Shown here: positions 42,777-51,842 of the stretch, one piece after another
Numbering within the stretch: the first letter of the stretch is position 1
Layout of the letters: each line of letters opens with the position of its first letter
Program-made: the position numbers and the translations under genes
Source of the DNA: Firmicutes bacterium UBA5559
Lineage (GTDB): Bacteria > Bacillota > Clostridia > Peptostreptococcales > Anaerovoracaceae
Length of the DNA: 64,000 nucleotides
Direction of reading: 5' to 3'
Assembly: GCA_002425705.1 (NCBI GenBank)
Contig: DIMT01000001.1
Span: 5,653-69,652 of the forward strand
Notes under the pieces: generated by a model
Told to the model about the DNA's origin: nothing
The model's input: only the letters and a program-made list of their open reading frames with translations
Database searches by the model: none

Positions 42777-43471
42777 TGAGTATCAGCAACAATCTGAAAC
42801 ATATTCAGGAAGAAATCAGGATTGCGGCCTGTCAGGCGGGCAGAGATCCTTCCGAAATCACCCTGGTGGCCGTCAGTAAGACCTATGGTCCGGAAGCTAT
42901 CAACGAAGCCATTTCCGCCGGTGCAATGGATATCGGGGAAAACAAAGTCCAGGAAATTCTGGATAAATATGAAAAAGTGTTGCCGGTCCGATGGCATATG
43001 ATTGGACATTTACAGACAAATAAAGTAAAATATATTCTAGACAAAGTATCCATGGTCCACTCGGTGGATTCTCTGAAACTGGCGAAGGAAATCAGCCGCC
43101 GCTGTCTGGCTGCCGAAAAGCGGATGGACATCCTGATCCAGATCAACGGAGGGATGGAAAACAATAAATACGGCATTTCGTCGGAAGAAGTGCCGGAGCT
43201 GGCAAAAAAAATCCGGGAGGAGTGCCCCGGGGTCCGGATAAGGGGGTTGATGTGCGTCGTGCCCTATCTGGAAGACCCGGAGGAAGTTCGGCCTTTTTTC
43301 CGACAGGCAAAGGAAGTCTTTGATCGGTGCCGGGAAGTCATGGAAGACAAGGAAGGTTTCGACTGCCTGTCCATGGGCATGTCCCACGATTTTCATGTGG
43401 CGATCCAGGAGGGAGCTACCCATGTCCGGGTAGGCACTTCCATATTCGGTGCCAGGGATTATTCAATATAA
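42773..43471 (+). CDS. YggS/PLPBP family PLP homeostasis protein
   Basis: A 232-residue PLP-binding TIM barrel. The lysine segment LVAVSKTYGPEAI near residue 36 binds PLP; GENKVQE, WHMIGHLQTNK and MGMSHDFHVAIQEGATHVRVGTSIFG are all typical. It balances the pool of free PLP. It is the YlmE of the sepF cluster. Confidence 0.95.
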   Translation: MMSISNNLKHIQEEIRIAACQAGRDPSEITLVAVSKTYGPEAINEAISAGAMDIGENKVQEILDKYEKVLPVRWHMIGHLQTNKVKYILDKVSMVHSVDSLKLAKEISRRCLAAEKRMDILIQINGGMENNKYGISSEEVPELAKKIREECPGVRIRGLMCVVPYLEDPEEVRPFFRQAKEVFDRCREVMEDKEGFDCLSMGMSHDFHVAIQEGATHVRVGTSIFGARDYSI

Positions 43472-43496
43472 TAACAGCAGGTTGAAGGAGGACAAG

Positions 43497-43982
43497 ATGG
43501 GAATATTCAACAAATTTAAAGATTTAGTAGGAATCGAAGAAATGGACGAGGAAATCACCGAGGAAGAAATCCAGTCGGTTGCATCCAAAATGGATAAAAA
43601 GACGGAGACCACCAATTCCTTCACGGCTCCCAGGTCGGAGACCCTGGAATCCAGAAACACACCGATCCAGAAGCCTCTTTCCGCCAATACTTCCTCCTTG
43701 AAACTGATCGTCATTGAACCCAAAAGCTTCGACGAATGTTCCAAGCTGGTGGACAATCTGAAGAGCCGTAAGCCAGTAATCATCAATCTGGAAAAACTGG
43801 ACACGGATGTCGCCCGCAAGATATTCGACTTTCTCAGTGGTGCCACCTACGCCCTGAATGGCAACGTTCAGAAGGTAGCCAACAATATATTCGTTTTTGC
43901 CCCCGAAAATGTCGGAATATCTTCCACCATCGATCACAAGGGGATCGAATTTGAAACTGGTGTGAAGAGTCCCTGGAGGTAG
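43497..43982 (+). CDS. sepF: Cell division protein SepF
   Basis: A 161-residue FtsZ anchor: an N-terminal amphipathic helix (MGIFNKFKDLVG), a variable linker and the SepF core (LKLIVIEPKSFDECSKLVDNL..). I use ATG 43497 with AAGGAGGA upstream rather than the longer frame. YggT and DivIVA follow. Confidence 0.95.
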   Translation: MGIFNKFKDLVGIEEMDEEITEEEIQSVASKMDKKTETTNSFTAPRSETLESRNTPIQKPLSANTSSLKLIVIEPKSFDECSKLVDNLKSRKPVIINLEKLDTDVARKIFDFLSGATYALNGNVQKVANNIFVFAPENVGISSTIDHKGIEFETGVKSPWR

Positions 43983-43985
43983 TGG

Positions 43986-44267
43986 ATGATTTCAATTTTA
44001 ATCGTTGCTGTAAACGCATTTGCTGATGTATTGATCTATATGCTGCTGGGAAGAGCTATCCTCAGCTGGTTTGTCCGGGATGCAAGCAGTCCCCTTTTCG
44101 GTATTTATCAATTGCTGATCCGGTTGACGGAGCCCATGATGGCCCCCTGCCGCCGGCTGCTGGCCCGGTTTAATACGGGCATGTTCGATTTTTCCATTCT
44201 GATTGCTTTTCTGTTCATATCATTGGGCAGAAATGTGATTGTTGCCCTGCTGTATACTCTGATGTAA
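43986..44267 (+). CDS. YggT family membrane protein
   Basis: A 93-residue protein with two hydrophobic segments around a polar loop (RAILSWF, PMMAPCRRLL). YggT proteins are regular members of the sepF cluster. The usual ylmH gene does not appear between it and divIVA. Confidence 0.9.
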   Translation: MISILIVAVNAFADVLIYMLLGRAILSWFVRDASSPLFGIYQLLIRLTEPMMAPCRRLLARFNTGMFDFSILIAFLFISLGRNVIVALLYTLM

Positions 44268-44294
44268 CAGGAGTTGTCGGGAAAGGATAAAGAG

Positions 44295-44903
44295 ATGATT
44301 ACACCCTTAGATATACAGAACAAGGAATTCTCCAAAGCAGTTCGAGGTTATAAGGAAGAGGATGTAGACAGCTTTCTGGATTTGATTACCTTTGACCTGG
44401 AACGACTGATTACAGAAAATAATGCCCTGAAAACAGATGTTGGAAGGCTGACCAAGGAGTTGGAACGGTACCGGGGTTCTGAAGGAGTCGTTCTGGAAAC
44501 CCTGGAAGCCGCCAAGGCCCTGATGGGAGACATCAGCCAAAGCGCCGAGCGACGAGCGGAAATCCTGCTGAAAAACGCAGAACTGGATGCTGAACTCATC
44601 ACTCGGGAAGCGAAGGATTCGGTGGAGAGGCTGACGGAGGAAAGCCTTCTGTTAAAGAATCGTTTTCTGGCTTTCCAGACCAAATACAAATCCCTGCTGG
44701 AATCAGAGCTGGAGCGGTTTGACAGCTTGAGTCTGGAGCTGTTCCACGAATTCAGGCTGGACGAGCTGGAAATGGCAAAACCAGCCCACAAAATCCCGGG
44801 GACCAGCCAAAGACCTGCCCGGGATACACGACCGGCTGCTCCTTCAACGGATGAAGAGCTGGCCAAGACCATGCTGAATATCAGGATAGGAGACGGGGAA
44901 TGA
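44295..44903 (+). CDS. divIVA: DivIVA family protein
   Basis: A 202-residue polar/septal coiled-coil protein. The N-terminal DivIVA motif (TPLDIQNKEFSKAVRGYKEEDVDSFLD) is followed by two coiled-coil blocks and a disordered tail rich in Pro and Ala. ATG 44295 is chosen over a TTG at 44274. Confidence 0.95.
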   Translation: MITPLDIQNKEFSKAVRGYKEEDVDSFLDLITFDLERLITENNALKTDVGRLTKELERYRGSEGVVLETLEAAKALMGDISQSAERRAEILLKNAELDAELITREAKDSVERLTEESLLLKNRFLAFQTKYKSLLESELERFDSLSLELFHEFRLDELEMAKPAHKIPGTSQRPARDTRPAAPSTDEELAKTMLNIRIGDGE

Positions 44904-44913
44904 CCCGAACCAT

Positions 44914-45372
44914 ATGTTTTATATCATCATCTTATTAATCGTAATCGGGGACCAGCTGACAAAAGGGCTGATCCAGGAATCCATGGTGCTGAATCAGTCC
45001 ATTCCCGTCTGGGACGGAATCTTCAGCATAACCTATATCCACAACACCGGCGCTGCATTTAGCATGCTGGCAGGGAAAACACCGGTGCTGGCCCTTTTCC
45101 AGGTTATCATCATCGGTGTGATTCTGGGATATTACATGCTTAAGGGAAGGAAGGCTCATCTATTGCTCCGAATTTCCCTGGCCATGATCGTGGCTGGCGG
45201 CATCGGAAATCTGATAGATCGGCTGACCCTGGGGTATGTGGTGGATTTCCTGGACTTTCATTTTTGGCCCATCTTCAACGTAGCAGATATCGGTGTTACG
45301 GCAGGCTGCGTGCTTCTGGCCGGTTATGTTTTTTTCATTGAAGGAAAAGAAAAAAGTGGAAGACAGATTTGA
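44914..45372 (+). CDS. lspA: Lipoprotein signal peptidase LspA
   Basis: A 152-residue aspartyl protease with four membrane helices that cleaves prolipoproteins. Motifs DQLTK, NTGAAFS, GGIGNLIDRL and NVADI hold the two catalytic Asp residues. It overlaps rluD by 17 nt. Confidence 0.97.
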   Translation: MFYIIILLIVIGDQLTKGLIQESMVLNQSIPVWDGIFSITYIHNTGAAFSMLAGKTPVLALFQVIIIGVILGYYMLKGRKAHLLLRISLAMIVAGGIGNLIDRLTLGYVVDFLDFHFWPIFNVADIGVTAGCVLLAGYVFFIEGKEKSGRQI

Positions 45373-46285
45373 GATTATTATAGGTAAAGAACAGGAAGGA
45401 GCACGCTTGGATGTGGTCCTTTCCTTGTCTATGGAGGAGATTTCCAGGAGCCGGATTCAGAAGCTCATCGAGGAGGGAATGGTGGAGATCAACGACCAGC
45501 CCTGCCTGGAAAAAAAGCATCCGGTTCGTGCTGGTGAACTAATAACCGTTCAGGTGCCGGCTCCCTCCCTTTTAGAAGTGGAAGCGGAGGATATCCCCTT
45601 GGAGATCCTTTATGAGGATCAGGACCTGATGGTCATCAACAAAGCCAGGGGCCTGGTGGTCCATCCCGGAGCCGGCAATGAAAAAGGTACATTGGTCAAT
45701 GCCATCATGCACCACTGCGGCGACTCCCTTTCTTCCATCAATGGCATCATCCGCCCGGGTATCGTTCACCGGATCGATAAAGATACCAGCGGTCTGCTGA
45801 TGATCGCCAAAAATGACCGGGCCCACCAGAGCCTGGCTAAGCAACTGGCGGACCATTCCATCACCCGGGTCTATCACGCCATCGTCTATAACAACCTGAA
45901 AGAAGATTCGGGCACCATCGACCGGCCAATCGGCAGGGATCCAAAAAATCGCCTTCGTCAGGGCGTTACCGATCCGGAACGGGGAAGGAGAGCGGTGACC
46001 CACTATCGGGTACTGGAACGACTGGGCCCCTTTACCTACATTGAAGCAACCCTGGAAACCGGCCGGACCCATCAGATCCGGGTCCACATGGCCTATATCA
46101 ATCATCCGCTGCTGGGGGATCCGGTTTACGGACCCAAGAGAAAATACCCGGGAGTGGAAGGGCAGATGCTCCATGCTAAAAAGCTGGGGTTCCGTCATCC
46201 GGTTACCGGCCTCTATATGGAGTTTGATTCAGAACTTCCGGAAGACTTCCAAAAGGTGCTCCGGAAACTGAGAGAAAGGAAATAA
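45356..46285 (+). CDS. rluD: RluD-type 23S rRNA pseudouridine synthase
   Basis: A 309-residue enzyme: an S4-like domain (RLDVVLSLSMEEISRSRIQKLIEEG), then the RsuA/RluA core with catalytic Asp in HRIDKDTSGLL and RTHQIRVHM. I use GTG 45356 with AAGGA upstream; the reading frame extends upstream through lspA without a better start. Confidence 0.93.
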   Translation: MEDRFEIIIGKEQEGARLDVVLSLSMEEISRSRIQKLIEEGMVEINDQPCLEKKHPVRAGELITVQVPAPSLLEVEAEDIPLEILYEDQDLMVINKARGLVVHPGAGNEKGTLVNAIMHHCGDSLSSINGIIRPGIVHRIDKDTSGLLMIAKNDRAHQSLAKQLADHSITRVYHAIVYNNLKEDSGTIDRPIGRDPKNRLRQGVTDPERGRRAVTHYRVLERLGPFTYIEATLETGRTHQIRVHMAYINHPLLGDPVYGPKRKYPGVEGQMLHAKKLGFRHPVTGLYMEFDSELPEDFQKVLRKLRERK

Positions 46286-46287
46286 CA

Positions 46288-46923
46288 ATGAACAAAGTCA
46301 CTTTTAAACCGGGAACCATGCTGAATCCCCTGCCGGTGGTCATGGTCAGCTGCGGGAGCATGGAAGCCCCCAACATCGTTACCATTGCCTGGACCGGCAT
46401 CATCAATTCCGAACCGCCCATTACCTATGTATCCATCCGGAAATCCCGATATTCCCATGAGCTTATTACCCAGTCCGGAGAATTCGTCATCAACCTGACC
46501 ACGGAAAAGCTGGCGGAAACCACCGATTTCTGCGGTGTTCGTTCCGGCAGGGAGCTTAATAAATTTCAGGAACGGGGGCTGACTCCCATTCCTTCGGATC
46601 ACATCGGTGCTCCCATGATCCAGGAATCTCCGGTAAACCTGGAATGCCGGGTAATGGAAGTGAAAAGCTTCCCTTCCCACGACATGTTCATAGCAGAAAT
46701 TCTGGCGGTTCATGCCGATGAAAGCCTGCTCAGCGATACGGGTAAGCTCCGGTTGGATAAAGCCGGACTCCTGTGCTACAACCATGGGGAATATTACGGA
46801 ATCCATCAGCGTCCTCTTGGCCGTTTCGGGTATTCCATCATGAAGCCCAAGACCAAGAAAAAACTGGAAGGGCAGAAGCGGTCGGCTATGCGGTCGAAAA
46901 AAGGAAAAACAGGAGGTCGATAA
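46288..46923 (+). CDS. Flavin reductase-like FMN-binding protein
   Basis: A 211-residue split-barrel flavoprotein (PLPVVMVSCG, NIVTIAWTGIINSEPP, and SGEFVINLTTEKLAE segments typical of the flavin reductase family). The C-terminus is a basic tail. The redox partner is not known. It lies two nt after rluD, likely the end of the operon. Confidence 0.88.
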   Translation: MNKVTFKPGTMLNPLPVVMVSCGSMEAPNIVTIAWTGIINSEPPITYVSIRKSRYSHELITQSGEFVINLTTEKLAETTDFCGVRSGRELNKFQERGLTPIPSDHIGAPMIQESPVNLECRVMEVKSFPSHDMFIAEILAVHADESLLSDTGKLRLDKAGLLCYNHGEYYGIHQRPLGRFGYSIMKPKTKKKLEGQKRSAMRSKKGKTGGR

Positions 46924-46999
46924 CCTCCTGCCTTCTTATATCTGAGTGCTGATTTCATGGAAACGATGGTCTGCCCGGGGATCGATGGGCGGAACCTGG

Positions 47000-47137
47000 T
47001 CACTTCAAATGGGTAACGGTTGGCTGGATGGGCTGCTGAAGCCGCCTTATATAAGTGAGACAGTCTTCACAAACAGCACCTCCTTTGAAGGGGATGATCT
47101 GATAGGCATTGCTGCAAAGAGAGCAGGATGATTTCAT
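47000..47137 (-). CDS. 45-residue CxxC/CxxC zinc-knuckle protein
   Basis: A short ORF missed by length filters. It starts ATG at 47137 with AAGGAAGG about 5 to 12 bases upstream. It has CSLC (residues 5-8) and CEDC (23-26) flanking a FKGGAV turn, then a helix-like TYIRRLQQ. This is a typical small zinc ribbon. A minus-strand TATAAT at 47201-47206 may drive it. The region 46924-47304 holds nothing else beyond a plus-strand TTGACC/TTATTT promoter-like pair at 47236-47264. Confidence 0.6.
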   Translation of the reverse strand: MKSSCSLCSNAYQIIPFKGGAVCEDCLTYIRRLQQPIQPTVTHLK

Positions 47138-47304
47138 AATTCACCTTCCTTTTGTTCATGGTTCCTCAGATATAGTTTCGGATTTTGTGTGCTTATAGTC
47201 ATTATAGCCGAAGATGAAACCTTGTTCCCGGTAACTTGACCGGCACATCCCAAAAACGTTATTTATTGTCGATTTTCAGTAATATTTTGTCGGGAGTGAA
47301 GAAA

Positions 47305-48156
47305 ATGTCAGGAGAAAAAAGCAAATTAACCGCCAGTCATTATCCGTTGCATCTTTCGGATGGTTCTCTGACCGGCTATTCCTGGGAGGAGGAGAATCCT
47401 ACGGCGGTAGTCTGCATCATCCATGGGATTGGCGAGCATGCCGCCCGGTATGAACGGGTGGCTTCCCTCATGAGGAAAGAAGGGATTGCCGTCCTTTCCA
47501 TGGATTTGCCTGGGCATGGCCTTTCCGGCGGAAAGAAGGGGCATTGCGCCCCCAGAGAACAGATTTTGTCTTTTGTGGATGAATTGATCCGGGAGGCAGG
47601 CCGGCGCTATCCAAACGTCCCCCTGGTTTTATACGGCCACAGTCTGGGGGGCAACATTGCTCTGGATTACCGAAGAAGAGGGGAAATGAACCAGGTCCCG
47701 GAAGCCTACATTGTGACATCCCCCTGGATCCTCCTGAAAAAACCCGTACCGAAGCCGTTGCTCCGGGTACTTGAGATGGGGGAAAGAATGATTTCCCAGG
47801 TTCCCGTCAGCGCCGGAATCAAGCCAGATAAACTAGGGAATAAAAGGAACTATGATTCCCAGCCGGGAAAGGAAATGCTCCACAATGTCATCACGGTTTC
47901 TACCGCCCTGGATGCCATCCGGTCCGGAGAAGAAATCCTGGAGACCGTGGACCAAGGGAAAAAACTCCTGCTGATGCACGGAACTGCCGACTATATCTGC
48001 GATATCGAGGGAAGCCGGAAATTCTGCCGAATCAGCCGGAACTGTGAGTTCGTGGAATGGCCCGGCTACTTTCACGAGATCCACAACGGCAATGAAACGG
48101 AGGATGGAACGGAAGTGATCCGATATATGATTGATTGGATTAAAAAACAGGTCTAG
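47305..48156 (+). CDS. Alpha/beta hydrolase, monoacylglycerol lipase-like
   Basis: A 283-residue lipase-like hydrolase. HGIGEHAARYERVA (oxyanion-hole region) and the nucleophile elbow GHSLGG, then Asp in MHGTADYI and His in YFHEIHNG complete the triad. This matches the lysophospholipase/monoglyceride lipase group; substrate unknown. No signal peptide. Its stop codon shares a CTAG with the convergent rqcH stop. Confidence 0.9.
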   Translation: MSGEKSKLTASHYPLHLSDGSLTGYSWEEENPTAVVCIIHGIGEHAARYERVASLMRKEGIAVLSMDLPGHGLSGGKKGHCAPREQILSFVDELIREAGRRYPNVPLVLYGHSLGGNIALDYRRRGEMNQVPEAYIVTSPWILLKKPVPKPLLRVLEMGERMISQVPVSAGIKPDKLGNKRNYDSQPGKEMLHNVITVSTALDAIRSGEEILETVDQGKKLLLMHGTADYICDIEGSRKFCRISRNCEFVEWPGYFHEIHNGNETEDGTEVIRYMIDWIKKQV

Positions 48157-49901
48157 GGTAATAATGGATTGGCATAGATCGTTCTGTTATCCGTAAAGAT
48201 CACCATACCGGGTTTTGCCCCCTTTGGCTTTTTAACGAATTTGACTCGGGTGTAATCAATGGGTACATTTTCCGAATTCTTCCCCTTGCTGTGGAAAGCG
48301 GCGATGGAGGCTGCCTGCCGGATCGATTCTTCCGACGGCTCCCGGCCTTCTGTAAAGAGGATCACGTGGGAACCGGCCAGGTCTTTGGCATGGAACCAGA
48401 TGTCCTTTGGCCCCGCCGACTTGAAGGTCAACTGATCGTTGTCCGTGTTGTTCCGGCCTGCCAGGATCCGGAAGCCTTCTTCCGACTTATATTCATAGGG
48501 CTTGGTTTTGATTTTGGACGGTTTTCCGACCACCTTTCTTTTTTTCATGTAGCCGTTTTCCGCAAGTTCGGTTCGCAGCATTTCCACTTCATCGGGAGTG
48601 GAGGCCTTCTCCAGAAATTCTGCTACGGATTCCACATACAGAATATCGGTTTCCAGCTCTTCCAGCTGGACTTTCTTTTCTCTTACCGCCGTTTTTGCCT
48701 TGCCGTATTTTTTGAAATACTGCTGGGCATTTTTTGATGGAGAAAGCCGCTTGTCCAGGGGAATCTGCAATTCTTCTCCGTCGTAATAATTGACGACTTT
48801 AACAGAACTTTCGCCTGGGCGGACCAGGTGAAGGCTGGCGGTGAGCAGCTCCCCGAAAAGCCTGTATTTCTCAGAGTTTTCTGCCTCCAGCAGATCCTCG
48901 GAAAGTCGCTGCTTCTTCAGGTAAAGCTTTTGAAGGATGTTCTTCACGTTCTTTTCCAGGTCAGTGGCTTTCTGCTTTGCCCGGTTGGAGGAATCCCGAT
49001 GGGCATAAAAATATTCCAGGGCCTCACTGAGGCTGTCAAAGGTCAATGTTGAAATTTCAGGAGAATCGGGCATCAGGGGGATGATGTGAAAGTCCAGAGG
49101 CTTTTCCCCGTTCAGCACATGCACCTGGGGGGCACCAGAGCCTTCTTCCATAGCCAGAATCAGATTGTGGAATCTTTCAAATAAAACCATTGCTGGGTTT
49201 TGGTTAAAATCGGGATCCGCCAGGGCCGATGCAGCAAGGGATTCGGCCAGGGACAGGCTGATTCCCTGAATGGCGGACATCAGCAGCCGGGGAAGGTTCT
49301 CCTCATTCAGCTGGAGATCACTGGTCATTCCAGTGACATCTGGCGTCAGGATTTTCTCCAGATCACTTTGGGACAGGCTGCGAAAAGGAACCTTGTCCTG
49401 CTCCGGAGGTATCTGGTACAGCTTGCCCGGCAGAATCTGGCGGTACCGGTTCACATCGATGGAAACCCGCTTGATGGAGTCGATGATTTTTTGAGAATCG
49501 TCGTCCACCAGAATGATGTTGCTGTGCTTGCCCATGATTTCGATGATCAGCCGTTTGTTGACGGAAAATCCCAGCTCGTTTCTGGTTTCCACCCGGATTT
49601 CGATGATCCGTTCCGAATCCTTTTGCCGGACATCCAGGATCCGTCCACTCTGAAGATGTTTTCGGAGCAGCATGCAGAAGGCCAGGGGTGAGGAGGGATT
49701 CTCCGGAATTTCCCGGATAAAATGGATGCGGGGATGGCTGCTGTTGCAGGATGCATACAGTCGGTGGCCGGTTCCCTGTGCATGGATATGGAAGACCAGC
49801 TCGTCGTTTTCCGGTTGATAGATCTTTTCGATTTTTCCGCCCAGGATGCGGCATTTTATTTCTTCGGCGATGGCGCCGGTGATGACTCCGTCAAAACTCA
49901 T
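48153..49901 (-). CDS. rqcH: Ribosome quality control protein RqcH (NFACT)
   Basis: A 582-residue protein of the Rqc2/NEMF family that adds alanine tails to stalled nascent chains on 50S subunits. It has the N-terminal NFACT-N domain (MSFDGVITGAIAEEI), a long coiled-coil middle, and the C-terminal NFACT-R domain (GRNNTDNDQLTFKSA, WFHAKDLAGSHVIL). I start at 49901; the frame extends further but lacks a start signal. Some relatives are annotated as fibronectin-binding proteins. Confidence 0.93.
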   Translation of the reverse strand: MSFDGVITGAIAEEIKCRILGGKIEKIYQPENDELVFHIHAQGTGHRLYASCNSSHPRIHFIREIPENPSSPLAFCMLLRKHLQSGRILDVRQKDSERIIEIRVETRNELGFSVNKRLIIEIMGKHSNIILVDDDSQKIIDSIKRVSIDVNRYRQILPGKLYQIPPEQDKVPFRSLSQSDLEKILTPDVTGMTSDLQLNEENLPRLLMSAIQGISLSLAESLAASALADPDFNQNPAMVLFERFHNLILAMEEGSGAPQVHVLNGEKPLDFHIIPLMPDSPEISTLTFDSLSEALEYFYAHRDSSNRAKQKATDLEKNVKNILQKLYLKKQRLSEDLLEAENSEKYRLFGELLTASLHLVRPGESSVKVVNYYDGEELQIPLDKRLSPSKNAQQYFKKYGKAKTAVREKKVQLEELETDILYVESVAEFLEKASTPDEVEMLRTELAENGYMKKRKVVGKPSKIKTKPYEYKSEEGFRILAGRNNTDNDQLTFKSAGPKDIWFHAKDLAGSHVILFTEGREPSEESIRQAASIAAFHSKGKNSENVPIDYTRVKFVKKPKGAKPGMVIFTDNRTIYANPLLP

Positions 49902-49930
49902 GTTTCGTTTCCTGTCTTTCTTTGTTTCCC

Positions 49931-49959
49931 TTTTCAATAGCGGACAATTGGGTTATAAT
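49931..49959 (+). promoter_or_regulatory. Promoter of yicC
   Basis: TTTTCA, 17 bp, TATAAT, overlapping the region upstream of the divergent rqcH. Confidence 0.55.
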
Positions 49960-50000
49960 CAATATATTATCATAAAACCCGTTAAATGAGGAGAAACAAG

Positions 50001-50885
50001 ATGATAAAAAGTATGACCGGCTTCGGAAGAGGCGAATTCAGCGACGGCAAAAGGACCATCATAGCAGAGATCCGGGCCGTCAACCACCGTTACAGCGACA
50101 TCACCGTCAAGATGCCCCGGCGCTATTCCTTTGCCGAGGATCGTATTAAAAATGCGGTCAAAGAAGTAGTGAGAAGGGGCAAGCTGGAAGTATCCATCAT
50201 CGTGGAGAATATCACGGAGGATGATACCAACATCCGGCTCAACACCATGGTAGCCCGTCAGTATTTCGACAATCTGAATCTTTTAAAGGAAGAATTCGGC
50301 CTGACCGGCGAAGTGACCCTGCCTTTCCTGGCTGGTCTCCCTGACGTTATGAAGGCGGTCCCCGATGTGGAAGATGAAGAAGAAATCACGAAATGCCTGG
50401 AAACATCGGTTCAGTCGGCAGCCCGGCATCTGGATGAAATGAGGATTGCCGAGGGAGAAAAACTGGCGGAGGATCTTCTGGCCAGAGGAAAGCATATCCG
50501 GGAGCTGGTGGACCGGATTGAGGATCGAGCTCCCCGGGTCGTGGAGGTTTACACGGAAAAGCTCAAAGCCCGTATCAAAGAACTGATCGGCAGCAGCGCT
50601 ACTGTTCCGGAAGACCGAATCCTTTTGGAAGCAGCCATCTTTGCTGATAAATCCAATATCACCGAGGAACTGGTCCGGCTGGACAGCCATATCCAGCAGC
50701 TCCATTCCATCATATCCAACAGCAGCCAGCCTGACGGTAAAAAACTGGATTTTCTGGTCCAGGAGATGAACCGGGAAGCCAACACTATTGGTTCCAAGGC
50801 CAATGACATGGAGATAACCAACGTAATGCTGGAAATCAAAAGCGAAATTGAAAAGATTCGGGAACAGGTTCAGAACATCGAATAA
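50001..50885 (+). CDS. yicC: YicC family endoribonuclease-like protein
   Basis: A 294-residue YicC protein, a family shown in E. coli and Bacillus to be an endoribonuclease. N-terminal MIKSMTGFGRGEF and C-terminal EMNREANTIGSKANDMEI motifs are present. AGGAGA precedes ATG 50001. remA, which usually lies between yicC and gmk, is absent. Confidence 0.93.
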   Translation: MIKSMTGFGRGEFSDGKRTIIAEIRAVNHRYSDITVKMPRRYSFAEDRIKNAVKEVVRRGKLEVSIIVENITEDDTNIRLNTMVARQYFDNLNLLKEEFGLTGEVTLPFLAGLPDVMKAVPDVEDEEEITKCLETSVQSAARHLDEMRIAEGEKLAEDLLARGKHIRELVDRIEDRAPRVVEVYTEKLKARIKELIGSSATVPEDRILLEAAIFADKSNITEELVRLDSHIQQLHSIISNSSQPDGKKLDFLVQEMNREANTIGSKANDMEITNVMLEIKSEIEKIREQVQNIE

Positions 50886-50916
50886 AACCTGCCCGGCAAT
50901 TCATCCTGATTCCTTA

Positions 50917-50945
50917 TTGAACAGGCTGACAGATTGTGCTATAAT
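50917..50945 (+). promoter_or_regulatory. Promoter of gmk-rpoZ
   Basis: TTGAAC, 17 bp, perfect TATAAT, 36 bp before gmk in the intergenic space where remA is often found. Confidence 0.7.
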
Positions 50946-50981
50946 GTACATTCAACTGAAGAATAACAAAGGGGAATATAC

Positions 50982-51590
50982 ATGAAAAAAGGTCAGCTGT
51001 TTATCGTTTCCGGGCCCTCCGGCGCCGGGAAGGGGACCATATGCCAGAAGCTGGTCAGCGAAATGGATGTTGAACTGTCGATTTCCATGACCACCAGAAA
51101 TCCAAGGCCAGGGGAGGTAGACGGGGTCAACTATTATTTTGTGACCCGGGAAGAATTTGAGCAAGCCATTCAGGAAGGGGACCTGCTGGAATACGCCGAG
51201 GTTTACGGCAACTTCTACGGGACGCCGAAGAAAAAAGTCCTGGATAAAATGGCCGAAGGCAAGGATGTGGTTCTGGAGATTGATATTCAGGGAGCCCTGA
51301 AGGTCCGAAAAGAATACCCCCAGGGCATTTACATCTTCATCCTGCCCCCCTCCATGACCGAGCTTCGGAAGCGAATCACCCGAAGGGGATCGGACAGTCC
51401 CGATTCCATCGAACTCAGGCTTGGAAAGACCCTTTCGGAAGTATCCTACATCGACAAATACAATTATTGTGTTATCAATGAAGACCTGGAAGAAGCAGTA
51501 GCAAGGGTGAAAGCCATTATCCTGGCGGAACATTCCAGAGTATCCGAGCAAATATACGAACTGATTAAGAATTATAAGGAGGAAGTCTGA
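50982..51590 (+). CDS. gmk: Guanylate kinase
   Basis: Converts GMP to GDP. P-loop SGPSGAGKGT near residue 10, the GMP-binding segment SMTTRNPRPGEVDGVNYYF and lid region RRGSDSPDSIE are intact in 202 residues. Confidence 0.98.
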   Translation: MKKGQLFIVSGPSGAGKGTICQKLVSEMDVELSISMTTRNPRPGEVDGVNYYFVTREEFEQAIQEGDLLEYAEVYGNFYGTPKKKVLDKMAEGKDVVLEIDIQGALKVRKEYPQGIYIFILPPSMTELRKRITRRGSDSPDSIELRLGKTLSEVSYIDKYNYCVINEDLEEAVARVKAIILAEHSRVSEQIYELIKNYKEEV

Positions 51591-51591
51591 T

Positions 51592-51783
51592 ATGCTGTAT
51601 CCATCCATCAATGAGATCAGAAAAAAAGCCGACAGTCGCTATACCCTGGTAGTCCTGGCAGCGAAAAGAGCCCGGGATATTATCGAAGGGAAACCTAAGC
51701 TGACTACGGATCCGGTGGAAAAGCCCGTATCCATTGCTGCCCACGAAATCGCAGAAGATCTGATCACCTATAGCCGTCAGTAA
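51592..51783 (+). CDS. rpoZ: RNA polymerase omega subunit
   Basis: A 63-residue omega subunit (YPSINEIRKKADSRYTLVVLAAKRAR, KPVSIAAHEI). It starts one base after gmk, a conserved pairing, and ends before a terminator. Confidence 0.95.
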   Translation: MLYPSINEIRKKADSRYTLVVLAAKRARDIIEGKPKLTTDPVEKPVSIAAHEIAEDLITYSRQ

Positions 51784-51794
51784 ATGACACGGAA

Positions 51795-51823
51795 GCAGCG
51801 GAGCCACTCCGCTGTATTTTTTT
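51795..51823 (+). terminator. Terminator of gmk-rpoZ
   Basis: gcagcggag pairs with ctccgctgt around CCA, followed by TATTTTTTT. Confidence 0.85.
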
Positions 51824-51842
51824 GAAAGAAGGGAATCATTAT

